64,000 bases of DNA from Piliocolobus tephrosceles. Lineage: Eukaryota > Chordata > Mammalia > Primates > Cercopithecidae. Both the position numbers and the translations under genes were made by a program. Location of the stretch: positions 128,764,740-128,828,739 of the forward strand of contig NC_045441.1 of assembly GCF_002776525.5 (NCBI RefSeq), read 5' to 3'. The notes under the pieces were generated by a model, which saw only the letters and a list, made by a program, of their open reading frames with translations, did not search any database and was not told the DNA's origin. Positions 1 to 11,523 of the stretch are shown in pieces; the first letter of the stretch is position 1; each line of letters starts with the position of its first letter.

Positions 1-785
1 GCATCAGACTTATTGGGTGTGTGTCCTGGTTCTGTTACCTAATTGTTGTGTAACTCTGATGAGCAAATTATTCTGCTTCAGTTTCCCTGTTTGTCAAATG
101 GGAGACAAATACTGTGGCATTGTGGGGATTAAATCAATTAACAACTGTAAAGTGCCCTGGTATAATGATGATGCATTTGTTATTAGGGTTCAAGTGTCAT
201 TAAGGATTGTTACTGTTATCACTGCATCACTACTGTTACCTTATGTTTACATAACACTTCACAAATTTTCAACCATTTTTCATCTCTGCCACCTCATTCT
301 ACCGTCAAAGCACCTACATGGATAGATGACGAAGGTTCCAGCTTACAGTTACCTTGAGCCTGGTTTTTCAACTATAAAATGAGAGGATAATCGCCAAGGC
401 TCCTTTTGGCTCTAAAAACTCATTTCTATTTTACAAGAAAGAAATTTGAGGCAAAGAGATATTAACTGACTTGCCTTAGGTCATAGACAAGTTACTAGCG
501 GTTAGGATTAAAACCTAGGTCTCCCAGATTAATTTGCATTTCAAAGATAGAATAATAATAATTTCCCCAGACTCTCCCTGTATCTAAATTTCTTCTTGGA
601 ATTGTAAGCAGATACTTAGGAAGGTAATTCATTTGGGGACCATTTACAGTATTACAGATACATTCCAATGACTAGAAGCACCTAACTCATTACTAGGGAG
701 AGAAGGAGTGGAAAGTTATATCTTTTGTGAACAACATTAACATGGGTAATGGTAATACCAGTAATAATAAAGGAGAAAGAATTAC
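1..785 (-). other. HIPK2: HIPK2 intron 9 (partial)
   Basis: This is the sequence after the exon 9 donor. 20-215 looks like an old MIR (CTTCAGTTTCCCTGTTTGTC, then AAATGGGAG and a 'GTGGGGATTAAAT' core), and 350-500 has a similar weak MIR-like texture. No exon of HIPK2 and no other gene is seen. Confidence 0.8.
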
Positions 786-907
786 CTGGGCAAGCAGACC
801 TGGTTGGATCTGAAGAGGCTGAGCTCCTGGAGCTTGAGTGACGATGGGAACTGCATTTTCCATTCGCACCGAGTAGCCAGCGTGCTTAGAGGGAGAGGCC
901 TGCAAGC
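786..907 (-). CDS. HIPK2: HIPK2 exon 9 (interaction region)
   Basis: This 122-bp exon supplies two bases of G664 and codons L665-Q704. The acceptor is TGGAACAG before GCTTGCAGG and the donor is CCCAG|GTAATT. The product starts [20 protein letters not shown] and ends with a Pro/Gln-rich stretch ([11 protein letters not shown]). This is low-complexity regulatory sequence C-terminal to the kinase domain. The exon ends in phase 0. The next exon, expected to begin with the QAWPSGTQQ segment, is not found in 1-785 and must lie further downstream on the minus strand. Confidence 0.95.
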
Positions 908-1869
908 CTGTTCCAGACAGTGTGAGGGAGAGAAGGGTTAGCTGAGAGGCTGTGAACTGCTGGATGAAGAAAACCTTCCTAGCCAGCTACGTCATCTTTC
1001 AGCTTCCCTTTGCACTGGTCACCGACAATAACCAGGTATTGCCTGGTCCTTGGGAAGTCTCCCCTTAGCTTCTAACAAATTAAAAAACAAAACTCCTCCT
1101 GAAATCTTGAATGTTTTCAAAGGCTAGAAGGTCAAATTAAGGAGGCTGTAAGGCCAACAGTAGGACAGTTATGCTGACAGATTACAACAGGAAAACAAGG
1201 ACTTCTGACCATCAAGATGTACTTGTGTATGTCAAAATAAGGGGTGTTGGGGAGACGTATGAACCCATTTGGAATTGCATTGACTATAACCACACAGTTT
1301 ACACCATGAAGCTTGCAAAAATAAATTCTTAAGCTTTCTGGGTAAACTGTAACAAAGTGCACAGTCTAGCTTCTTAGAGTCTACAGAAGAGAAGTGCTGG
1401 GGTCATGGCCAAAGAGTCATTTTGAGGACGGGTTCCAGGGAAGTACTTTTCAGACTGATTGATATTCTTTATGGGAGCTGGGACTACGTTGGCTGTCAGA
1501 GATTGGCAGTTTTCTATAGATAACCCACACAGAGGATATTTCATGCAAGGAAAAGCAAGAGCTGACATCAGCATAACAATGAAAGCACAAACAATGTACT
1601 TATTTACAGACAGCTGGCCAGGGACACAGTTCCTGGCAGGTGTGAGAGTCACAATGAATTGACTTGGTGCTGAGGCATAAGCCCTATTGTTTCTAGGTTG
1701 GCCACAGTAGGAGAGGAGCCCTCAAGTTCAGTGATGCCAGCGCTCTCGCTGGAAGAAATGAGAAGGGCCCTTCTCCATGAAAATGAGCGTGACAGAAAAC
1801 TGCAGGTGCCAAAGCCCTAGAGGCCATTCTGTAAGGAGCAGGTGAGAGGCTGTGGCAGCTCGACCTTAC
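908..1869 (-). other. HIPK2: HIPK2 intron 8, 962 bp, free of recognisable repeats
   Basis: This short intron separates exons 8 and 9 and contains no Alu, L1 or LTR sequence that I recognise. Open frames across 1374-1662 on both strands have no family resemblance. The absence of repeats is expected when a short intron holds conserved splicing elements, but conservation cannot be judged from one sequence. Confidence 0.85.
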
Positions 1870-2077
1870 CTTGGAAGCCGGGGGGACACACGATGAGAGC
1901 TTGCTGGAACGGGTCAGGCCGGGCACAAATCTGGGCTGTTCCTGTCTGCAGGGGCATGCTCCGCTGGGCCACTGCAGCCATGGATGCCGCTGAGGGCTGG
2001 TAGAGTGTAGATGGGTAGTTTAGTATGGAGACTTCGGGATTGGCTAAGGAAACAGTGGCACTGGTAGAGGAGGGAGC
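1870..2077 (-). CDS. HIPK2: HIPK2 exon 8 (interaction region; alternative acceptor inside)
   Basis: This 208-bp exon encodes A595-Q663 plus one base of G664. The acceptor is CCTTTAG before GCTCCCTCC and the donor is CAAG|GTAAGG. The peptide begins APSSTSATVSLANPEVSILN and ends IVCPPGFQ. It is rich in Ser, Ala, Pro and Gln, without a recognisable fold, and is part of the homeodomain-interacting region. Codon 27 of the exon is followed by a TACCAG|CCC boundary at 1997/1996. Use of that internal acceptor would remove exactly the first 81 bases (27 codons) in frame. This matches the size of the 27-residue difference known between the two main HIPK2 isoforms (full length and delta-e8). Residue 603 is Val here; I remember Ile in human HIPK2 but cannot verify it. 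Confidence 0.95.
1996..1999 (-). promoter_or_regulatory. HIPK2: alternative 3' splice site inside HIPK2 exon 8
   Basis: On the minus strand CTCTACCAG is followed by CCCTCAG, with the AG at 1998-1997. The upstream 30 bases are moderately pyrimidine-rich. Use of this site drops 81 bases from the start of exon 8 and keeps the frame. It gives the 27-residue shorter isoform expected from established HIPK2 isoforms. Confidence 0.6.
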
Positions 2078-3469
2078 CTAAAGGAGTCATGGGGATTAAA
2101 CAAAAATAAACACAAATAAAAAATGAGGGAGGTGGTATGTTGGGAGAATCTAAATCAAATAAATGAACTCAAAGAAGAACAAACCAACAAAAACTAAGAG
2201 CAGAAAGGCAAAAGCAGAGAGGAGTGGAAACACAGTTGAAAGTCACAGGGAAAAGCAGGTCCCTGAAGGCACGAGAGACAGTCACCTTGGTGTTCACATT
2301 CAGACCTCCTCCTGACATTTGTGGGGCCCGGACAAGAGGACACGTGGATGCCTGCTACCATATGTCTAAATGCTGAAAAGCCTAAAAATAAAGCTAGAGA
2401 CCTGTTTAATAAAATGTTCTGCCTTTTCATTTTGACAAAAACACCTTCTCAATCACCTGGAAGACCAGGCGTTAGTTAAGCACTCTGGGATTCCTTGGGT
2501 TCTGTGCTGGCGCATGGTGACGGGGAGAGAGCTGGACCTTGCCCCGCTTCTCTCTGCCGAGCCCCATTCCATTCCACAACACGATGGGCTTTGAGTGCCT
2601 GGACCTGCCAGCCTGCACGTTCAAGCTCTGCTCACACTCCCCTCTGGCCTGGTGGGTGCAGTCCACATGTGGGAGGACAAATCCAGGGGGAGGCTCTTGC
2701 AGGCCCTAAAGAACAATGGTCTCAGATACCCAGAGCTTGGCACAGAAGCACATGCAACAGGCAGAGAGCAGGGCTGAGGACGGGCTCAGGTCTACGGGCA
2801 GTACTGTTTATAGATGTCCTTAGATGGCTGCAAAGCAGGTTACTGCTAAGAGAAGTGCAGGAGACGTATGCGGAGAGGGAGAGGGACATGCTGAGCCTGG
2901 GCTTTGGGTCTGTATCCCATGCACTCATGCTGGTATGCAGTGATGAAGCCTGGCAGATAGAAAAGATGCTGGTGAGTCCAGATAACTGAAACGGAGGTAG
3001 CTTTGACAAACACAAGCCATTGACATTATGTCCTCTCGCCTTTCTCCTTCAGAAAGAGACATCACTTGAGACTGAACTTGCATGCAAAATGAGGCTGTAG
3101 AAGGAAAACAAATTCTAACTTTGGAATTCTCCAGTTTCCCTCATCTTAGCCTTCATACTGATCCTTTAGCAAGGTAAGTGGAGGTTACCAGTGGTTTCAC
3201 ATTCAGCACTGTCTACAAGAGCTTTTGCCTTTAGAAGTTGCAAGGACCAGGGAATATGGAGGAAGAAACCACGAAGATATCTTGGACACAAATAGAATTT
3301 CAAGTAGGGTGTGTATGTGTGTCACATTTGATAAAAAGGACAAAGTCTTATTTTATGTATGTTTTCTATACTTAGAAAGATTTTGTGCTAAATTTCATTG
3401 CAAAGCAAATTGATTTGTTTGAAAATAATCATGAAATTGAGTGGCACAGATGTCTGATTTTAAGCCACG

Positions 3470-3759
3470 TTTTTTTTTTTTTTTTTTTGAGACGGAGTCT
3501 TGCTCTGTAGCCCAGGCTGGAGTGCAGTGGTGCGATCTCGGCTCACTGCAAGCTCCGCCTCCCAGGTTCACGCCATTCTCCTGCCTCAGCCTCCCGAGTA
3601 GCTGGGACTACAGGCGCCCGCCACTGCGCCCAGCTAATTTTTTTTGTGTTTTTAGTAGAGACGGGGTTTCACCGTGGTCTCTATCTCCTGATCTCGTGAT
3701 CCACCCGCCTCGGCCTCCCAAAGTGCTGGGATTATAGGCGTAAGCCACCGCGCCCGGCC
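3470..3759 (-). mobile_element. AluY-like, minus strand
   Basis: T-run followed by GAGACGGAGTCTTGC and ending CGCGCCCGGCC; AAGCCAC is duplicated on both sides. Confidence 0.95.
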
Positions 3760-4169
3760 AAAGCCACATGTTTTAAAGTGGGTGTGCTTTTGCAGCATCG
3801 CATAGTCTGCTTGGGACACGTGTGCACATATGTGCGCATCAGTGTCTGTGTTTTGTCAGATGACATGACTTCTATTTCCTGTTTTCTCCATATCATGATC
3901 TCTTCCGGAGGCTTCTTCCCCCTCAACCCTCCACATTCCCCATGGTCTGCTCATATCTAGACTTCCCCAGCCTGTAGCCCCTGTGGGTGTCCCTGCTGGG
4001 GGTCCAGGGACCTGTATCCTCTAAGTCCCCAAACTTGTGCTCAGTGGTTCTACCTTCTTGCCAGCCACTGCTCCTGCTGCTTCCTTCCTGATGTCCCTGG
4101 AACCCACTGACTTTTTTTAGTTGCGACTTCCTGGCGCCTGGGAACTGTAAGGCCCCGACTAGAAATGTT

Positions 4170-4760
4170 CTGGTCTCTACTTCCCTTCTGGCCTTCTTGA
4201 GCACAGAGGCTAGATCATGCTTTCCAAAAGACACCTTTGTGCATGTCAGCACCCCTGCTCCAAAGTCCCCATTACGACTTGATGAACATGGTATGCGCCT
4301 TGGTCTGGCATGCCCTGTTTTCCCTGGTTTGGCCAACCTTACCTTCTAGACTTATTTCCCTCTGCCCCTCACTCTTCTGACACCAAGATTAGTTTACTCA
4401 TTGTTTTCCAAGCATACTGTGAGCACAGGCCTTTCCCCTCATACAACAAGTTCTCTGACCCATAGCATTCTCTCCAAGCCTCTGTGCTTTAAGGCCTAGC
4501 CTGGGTCCCATATGCCCCATTGTGAAAGCCTTTCGGACACCATTAATGGAAATGAATTGCTTCTTCCTTTGCTATCGCACAGTACAATATAGCTTTCTAG
4601 CCCAGCTCCTGTCACAATCTGCCTTACAGTACAGTTGGTCTTTCCAGCCTAAAGTCTCCTGGGAGGGAGGGGCTGTGTCTTAGTGGTGTTTTCCTCCAGC
4701 CTGCAGTGGGCTCTCCTTCCTTTCGATTCTGTAACACATAATCTGTTCGTCTACCTGGCC
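4170..4760 (+). mobile_element. L2-like, plus strand, degraded
   Basis: Pyrimidine-rich, with L2-type blocks such as CAAGCCTCTGTGCTTTAAGG and GGGAGGGAGGGGCTGTGTCT. Confidence 0.5.
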
Positions 4761-4792
4761 CCTAGTGCATGCTATTCTACATTTTGATTAAT

Positions 4793-4896
4793 GAAGCTCA
4801 CAGGTCTGGCTATGGATGCCTTAGCCTTAGGGCTGGGCAAGGTTTGTTTTCGGACTCCCAACAGCTCTTTCACCCTAAGGAGAGTTTCAAGAATGC
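4793..4896 (+). repeat. unidentified 104-bp direct repeat, copy A
   Basis: It runs from GAAGCTCACAGGTCTGG to CAAGAATGC and matches 6924-7027 at about 98 of 104 bases without gaps. It has no terminal inverted repeats and no A-tail. It sits within or next to old L2 sequence. Confidence 0.9.
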
Positions 4897-5228
4897 TTTT
4901 TCTTTTTGCTTCAGCCTGTCTCACCATGGGGACCATAAGCTCCTTGAGAGGCTGAATCTTCCAGTTCTTTGTAGACTCAAGGACAAATGGCACAGTCTCC
5001 AGTGTGACCATCAGACATGCCTAAGGTTTTCCCTCGGTTTCTAACCCTGCTTAAGGACCAGTTGAAGAAGCCCATGTGAGGGCAACAAAAAGTTTTCTAC
5101 TTCTGTATATCTTCCTGTAGCTCTCAGAAAGGTAACTAGCCTATCATTGCCAGAGAGGAGCACACAGAGAACTGGAAAGAGCTCTTGCAGCTGACAAATA
5201 GTAATAACAAGAAAAAGCAAGTTAAAAA

Positions 5229-5349
5229 AAATTAGAGACTGGGGTCTTGCTATGTTGCCCAGGCTGGACTTGAACTCCTGACTCAAGTGGTCCTCCCACT
5301 TCAGCCTTCCAAATAGCTAGGATTACAGGTGTGCACCACTGTGCCTAGT
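5229..5349 (-). mobile_element. Alu monomer or fragment, minus strand
   Basis: Carries GGGGTCTTGCTATGTTGCCC and ends GCACCACTGTGCCTAG; only one arm (about 120 bp) is present. Confidence 0.85.
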
Positions 5350-6009
5350 GAAAGAGCAAGTTTATTGATGACACAGGCTTTCCAAAAATGAAAGAAGTGA
5401 TTCCTGGAAGCAGTTTTAGTAGATGTTTCAAATGGTTCCAGAAAGAAGGGGTTTGAGCTTGGTCTATAAACCCAAATTCAAATTCTTGGTAGAAGACTAG
5501 GTCCAAATAATAGAATTCCACGGAAATGTTAGAGAAGTGGCTAACACACATGATAAACAAGGAATAGCTGAGAGAAGACTTATTATTCAATATGTTACCA
5601 ACTGGGTAACCTGAAAGTTTTAGAAAGTAGAGGAAGTCAGCTGCCCTGAGACATAAGGGGTTATGAATTATTGACCCAGCTTCCTTGAGAAATAAAGGAT
5701 TGTAGATTCATGATCATTTGGGAAATGGTTCTTTGGTTAGTCTACTGGATATATGTTAAAGGCAGCAAGAAATTCCTTAAGTAGTTTAATGTCCTTCAAC
5801 TTCTAACATAAAACTATGCATATATTTTATTGCTTCTAAATATCTAAATGGGCAAACAGCTCCAAGGAGCTCATGTAGAAAGCAAGCTACTAGAACCAGC
5901 AATGAACAAAAGAAGTCTTGTCGGATTTAAAGAGCAGACATCATCTAGGAAAGGCATTTGGGGACCTTCATAAGACTTACTTAAGACTTACTTATGCTGC
6001 TGTGTATGT

Positions 6010-6240
6010 AGATTTTAAGAGTCCAGACTCTGAAGCCAGACTGCTGGCTGTAAAGCCCAGGCCCATCTCTCATGAACAAGAAAGGGCCTTGGGTAAGAGA
6101 ATTAATCCTCTGTGCCTCAGTTTCCTCCTCTAAAATGGAAATGATAATAATAAAACCTATCTCACAACTTTGCTGGGAGGATTCAGAGTTATGGTGCACT
6201 TAGTAGAGCCTGGCACATAATAAATGTTGGCTATTAGTAA
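6010..6240 (+). mobile_element. MIR, plus strand
   Basis: CTGTGCCTCAGTTTCCTCC, AAATGGAAATGATAATAATA and GAGCCTGGCACATAATAAAT in the expected order. Confidence 0.75.
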
Positions 6241-6923
6241 TGATGTTATTTATTAACAACATTATCAGAGGAGGGACAGCATGACTTAGAACTTAAGGCT
6301 AGGTGTGTCCTGAGTAATTTTTTTTTTTTCTGATGTATTCAAAAGTAGGGAGTAGAGTGCAATGCGAGAGAATGGAAATCCTGTTCTTGGACCCGTTGCT
6401 TTTGTGGGATGTCATTTTCCCTTACCCACAACTCTGGCCCAACCATCACACTAAGTTACCAGCTACTTCTACTTTACCCCAGTCCCAAGCCAGATCTGGA
6501 TGGTCTCAGTGCTGTGGAGAAGAAGGGTGTTCTTATTTGACAACTGCCTTTTGATGAGAAATGCTTTTAGTTTTGCAGAGCCTTTGTGACACTCTTTGGG
6601 GTGGATATGCTGGCTGTCATATGACCAGCAAGATGGCGGTGGCCACCCCCGTCTGGTCAGGGACCACAGTTCTCCAGCCTGGCAGAAAGACATCCATGGG
6701 AAGGACAGCCTGCTGGGGAGACTCCACCTGACATGACACCTGCATTAGAGGGGTGCTCCTTCCTCCTATTTCTCAGATGCCTTTGATACCTGATGGGGCA
6801 GATGGCAGATGGGGACAGGTAGTTTGGGGTTAGGGAGTTAAGATCAGGTGTCTCATGAGGGCTGGTGGGAAAAACAAATATCTTCAAGGAGGTAGTGAAC
6901 AAAACCATGCTGATTTTTGTCAA

Positions 6924-7027
6924 GAAGCTCACAGGTCTGGCTATGGATGTCTTAGCTTTAGGGCTTGGCAAGGTTTGTTTTCGGACTCCCAACAGCTCTT
7001 TCACCCTAAGGAGAGCGTCAAGGATGC
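6924..7027 (+). repeat. unidentified 104-bp direct repeat, copy B
   Basis: Same orientation as copy A, 2.13 kb away in the same intron. Flanking sequence on both sides differs from that of copy A. The CTCF-like motif starts seven bases beyond it. Confidence 0.9.
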
Positions 7028-7033
7028 ATACGG

Positions 7034-7048
7034 CCCCCAGGGGGCAGC
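7034..7048 (+). promoter_or_regulatory. CTCF-like motif (CCCCCAGGGGGCAGC)
   Basis: The sequence matches the CTCF core consensus (CC-N-C-C/T-AG-GGGGC-A/G-G/C) with one weak position. It lies in HIPK2 intron 7, seven bases after the second copy of the 104-bp duplication. Occupancy cannot be known from sequence. Confidence 0.5.
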
Positions 7049-7751
7049 AGATTCCAGGTGGCTCTCCTAGAATTTGGGCAAAGGGAGATGGCAGGCTGGG
7101 AAGAAAAGCTAGGCCTGAGCAGGGCAATATGCCACAAGGATGGCCTAGGGAAAAAGGGTGGGAAGGGGAGGGGCTGAAAAGCAGGTGGCACTGACTCTTC
7201 AGTGACAGGAGGGACCTTTTAAAAAGAATGGACATAAGGTATTCACATTTCAGGTACACACACATCCACACAGAAGTCTTGTCATTCCAGATTGACATTA
7301 AGACCAAAAATCTGGGGACCTTTCTTTGGGGGAACCAGGAAGATTGAAACATGGGAGTAGGAGTTACAGTTTCTTAGACACTAGAGGCAGTCTCAGCTCG
7401 GACTTGGAGATTATCCATTCAATAAATATTGCCTGGGTGTCATCCAGGTTTCAAGCAGTATGTTAGCTGCTCGTTCTGCCAATTTCCTGGAAATCTGTGG
7501 GAAGAAAACCTTAGCTTCCTGATCCCATTTAGTTCCAGCTGCTGGGATTCTGGTGACAGGCTGATGAACTGATTTTCTCTATGACTCGGAGAAAGGACAG
7601 GTTTTATCTTTCCCAAAAGGAGATCAGGTAGATCCAGCCATGTGGAGATGAGGGGAAGGGCCTGAACTGGGTGATTCCCTGAGTCCTTCCCAGTTCTAGA
7701 ATCTTTATTTTTTTTTTAGATTAAATCCATGTTTCCATGATCTTTATCTTT

Positions 7752-8041
7752 GTTTTCTGAGACGGGGTCTCACTCTGTCCCCTAGGCTGGAATGCAATGA
7801 CATAATCATAGTTCACTGCAGCCCTGAAGTCCTGGGCTCAAGTCAATTATCCTACCTCTGCCTCCTGAGTAGCTGAGACCATAGGCATGCACCACCACAC
7901 CCAGCTACTTTTTGTATTTTTTGTAGAGACGGGGTCTCACTGTGTTGCCCAGGCTAGTCTTGAACTTCCTGGCTTTAAGTGATCCTCCTACCCTGACTCC
8001 CAAAGTGCTGGGATTATAGGCATGAGCCACTGTGCCTGGCC
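7752..8041 (-). mobile_element. AluJ-like, minus strand
   Basis: Both arms present, with old-type bases (GCCCTGAAGTCCTGGGCTCA) and many CpG losses. Confidence 0.93.
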
Positions 8042-8377
8042 AGTTCTGGAATTCTTTACGAGGCAGATATCAGGCATAAAAGGATGATAGCACCCCCTTC
8101 CCCCTATTCTCACATCAGGTCAGAGGAAAGCAGTAAGGGGAACCATCTCAGAGAGAATGCTCCTCGCCAGTCCTTTCTGGGACCTGTCAATGGGGCCCGT
8201 AGTCAACACAAAATGTGCCTGGGTCCCTCAAAGGAAATAACCTTGGATGCAAATACTTTGTTCAGTTGTTGAATATGACAGCAGGAATTTGGTCTCCTGA
8301 CTAGGTATGATGGAAAATACAACTTCTGAGGCTCACACCGTGCAGCCCCGCCTCTTTCCCCTCTGCTCCCCACTTAC

Positions 8378-8540
8378 CTGGTTGTGGACAGTGGTCAGCT
8401 GGTTGTTAAAGGTCATGGTCAGGTTGGTGGATGTGCTGGGGGCCACGTGCGTGATGAAAGGGGTTTTGCTCTGGTTCACTGTGTCATACATATTCACTCG
8501 ACGCTTGCAGATCTCCATGTTCTGGAAACATGATTTGACG
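8378..8540 (-). CDS. HIPK2: HIPK2 exon 7 (linker after kinase domain)
   Basis: This 163-bp exon completes codon H540 with one base and encodes V541-Q594. The acceptor is TGAACAG before CGTCAAATC and the donor is CAG|GTAAGT, a perfect donor consensus. The product starts [20 protein letters not shown], continues through [16 protein letters not shown] and ends VHNQ. The Asn/Ser choices here match HIPK2 and differ from the HIPK1 sequence as I remember it. The region starts the homeodomain-interacting part that binds NK-type homeoproteins and other regulators. I see no further catalytic motif in it. The exon ends in phase 0. Confidence 0.96.
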
Positions 8541-9636
8541 CTGTTCATGCAAAAGGCAGAGGCATATAGAGACATACGGGAAGGGGAAGAGGGTAACATG
8601 GGATGAAGGGGAGAAAACAGAGAAAGAAAAGGAGAGAAGGGTTAATTCAGGAAACAGGACAAGCACGGAGACTAAACTTTAGGTCTAAGTTTCTTGGATT
8701 GCTTGTGCAAAGTCTGTGCATTTGCAACAGGCACAGTTATTTAGATGAATTTCCTCCAATGCCCTACTACCCTTTCTCCACATAGGTTCTACACATCACA
8801 ACAAAACTGACTGCTCACACTGCATTCTCACTCAGATCCACCTGCAGCGTCACTGCTCATTCTCAACTCTCAGCCTGGTTTCTGGCTCATAAACCAAAGC
8901 ATCAGCTCTCTGAATGGGAACATTAAGTAGTCACTTACAACCCGTTATAACCCGCCTCCACCTTTCCCAAACACAACCCTTGTGGTCACCTTCTTCAGCT
9001 ACCCTGGGTCACCAGCACCACCTAGGGGACGGCCAAAGAACTCTCCAACCCAGTATGGTGACCCTATTGCCATGCTTTCTCCCACAGGAGTTGTGCAGGT
9101 AGATAATGGAAACAGTAATAATACTAACAATTAATAATAGTGGTTAACATTTATTAGTGTCCTAATAATAATACTCTGCAACTTCTCACTCGGTCCAGTG
9201 ACATCAATAAGACAGAGACATGATTCTCGTCCCTACTTTACGAGTAAGGCTGAAGTTTAGGGAGGTAGGGAGTTTCCCGAGGATAGGTAATCATTGGCTA
9301 CTTTCGTGTATACACATACGCACTCTTTCACCAACTTCAGCCTTCATTTTCTTGTCTAAGTCTTGTCCTGTTACATGAAATATAAATTTTCTCCTTTTCT
9401 TCCCCCATTGCATCTGTGTATCAAAACAAAACCCCAACTACAAAAGTAAAGTATAAAGTTGGTGCTGAAACCAGCATCAAGGAAAAGGAAAGCCACAAGT
9501 GGCTTCAACCACCCAAATTCTTGAAAATTAACTAAAAAGTGTCCTTCAGAATTTATACAGCACTTCTCATTCATTTCTTGTAGTTAAACTTACTTTTCCT
9601 CAAATGCTAATATTCAAGATAATAAAATCCCTTTTA

Positions 9637-9940
9637 GTCTGTGTGGGGTGGTTCTCGCCTTAATCCCAGCACTTTGGGAGGTCAAGGTGGGAGAAGTTCA
9701 AGGGCTCAAAACCAGCTTGGACAACATAGGGAGACCCCATTCTCTATAAAAAAATATAAAAATTAGCTGGGTGTGGTGGCACATGCTCATGGTCCCAGCT
9801 ACTTAGGAGGCTGAGGTCAAAGAATCACTTGAGCCTGCAAGGTCGAGGCTACAGTGAGCCATGATTATGCCACTATATTCCAGTCTGGGTGACAGGCCAA
9901 GACCCCGTCTCAAAAAAAGAAAAAGAAAAAGAAAAAAATC
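9637..9940 (+). mobile_element. AluJ-like, plus strand
   Basis: Diverged left end GTGTGGGGTGGTTCTCGCC, A-rich linker, right arm and an AAAAG-type tail. Confidence 0.93.
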
Positions 9941-11200
9941 CCATTTAATTTTCAATTCAAAATGTCTGTTTTACTTATAAAAAATGTAATAACTGAATAT
10001 AAAAGTAAAATAAAAGTTTTCTACCATTTTAGGATTACAAACGTGTACTACTTCAGCACTCTGTGAGTATGCTATCTTTGGGGCTAAGCAGGTGTCTGTG
10101 GGCTATTCCCAAACATCCTTGCTGTGAAAAATGCATTCCAAGTTTCAAATAACTGACTGAGACGCCACTTACAGAGTCCTACTTCTTTCTAAGATTCTGA
10201 CCACTTACTTACACTGCCGGCGTCATGCACACGACATAACCATTTACCAACTGATGATGCTGGAGAGAAAAGAAAACATATTGCACGGTATCCCATAGCT
10301 AAAAATACTCCTAACAATGCTGTTAATGCCAGTGTGTTTTCAGCTCCTACTAAGCACCAAGGTCTTGTGCGTGGAGGCTGTAGCATAAAACCAACGCATT
10401 TTGTATTCTTTTTGGATTGGGTTTAAAGCATTTGATGGTTTCATGACAATTCAACACAAAATTTTCATACTCCTTTAGAATTTTCTAACTGAAATATTTC
10501 AAGTTTTGAGTTTTAGGAAAGGGCAAGTACTTTCACTTTAGGTTTATAAGAAAATTGGTTTTAAAAAAATTGTGCACTGGAATCCTGGTATGGAGAAAGG
10601 AGTGGGGTCTCTTTCACCTAGTAGCTGTGGCTCAGTTCCCAGGGTTGGGGTGCTACAGCAGCATGGGCCTGGAGTTTTATCCTTGCCCTGGAGTTCTTCA
10701 AGGTCTTCCCAGCAAATTCTAGAGAACTTTAGGGACCAGGCCTACTTTCAGGCAAGCCTAGGTGTGTTCAGAGACCCACCTTTCCTTCTTAGGCTCATTT
10801 CTGAGTTCTAACTTGCCAGTGCCCCTCTTGGGTCCCAGATGAAGTTCTGAATTGGTTGCTGATGCTCACCGTCTCCATGTGACCAAACCGTGAAACACTC
10901 TACTGATGCTTCCTTACAGAATCCAGAGGTGGATGGACTCTGAGGTCATTAAAGCCCCAGGCTTTATGGGGGTGGCTATCTGACTGTTGGTGCAGACGAC
11001 TAACAGGACCTCTGTAGAGGGCACCCCCACCCTCAGTCTCCTATCCATAGCTGTTTCTCAGTCATCCCATTTTACCCCTGATATCAAAAGACAGAACTCA
11101 TGGGAGCCCTATCCAGTAAATTGCCAAGTTTGCCTTTCTTGAGTACAGACGGACAGCTATGTGGCTGACCCCTATGGCACTCGGAAACAGGACAAATCCA

Positions 11201-11489
11201 GGCCAGGTGCAGTGGCTCATGCCTGTAATCGCAGCACTTTGGGATGCCGAGGCGGGCGGATCACCTGAGGTCAGGAGCTCGAGACCAGTCTGGGCAACAT
11301 GGTGAAACCCTGTCTCTATTAAAAACACAAAAATCAGTCGGGCGTGGTGGCGTGTGCCTGTTGTCCCAGCTACTGGGGAGGCTGAGGCAGGAGAATCGCT
11401 TGAACCTGTGAGGTGGAGGCTGCAGTGATGCAGTGAACAGAGATCGTACTGCTGCACTCCAGCCTGTGCAACAGAGTAAGACTCGACCT

Positions 11490-11521
<32 letters not shown>
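11201..11521 (+). mobile_element. AluS-like, plus strand
   Basis: Full-length with a long A-tail. Flanked by GAAACAGGACAAATCC and GAAACAGGAAAAATCC, a 16-bp target duplication with one change. Confidence 0.95.

Positions 11522-11523
<2 letters not shown>

Larger units (their letters stand above)
2078..8377 (-). other. HIPK2: HIPK2 intron 7, 6300 bp
   Basis: The intron contains an AluY (3470-3759), an L2 stretch (about 4170-4760), an Alu monomer (5229-5349), a MIR (about 6010-6240) and an AluJ (7752-8041). Two direct copies of an unidentified 104-bp segment lie at 4793-4896 and 6924-7027, and a CTCF-like motif lies just beyond the second copy. 2078-3469 shows no repeat I can name and no exon. 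Confidence 0.85.

Noticed and set aside
6657..7352. A 231-residue open frame on the minus strand in HIPK2 intron 7
   Set aside because: It crosses the 104-bp duplication and otherwise unrelated DNA. No domain, no splice context and no start context support a gene; it has the length expected of the longest chance frame in 64 kb.
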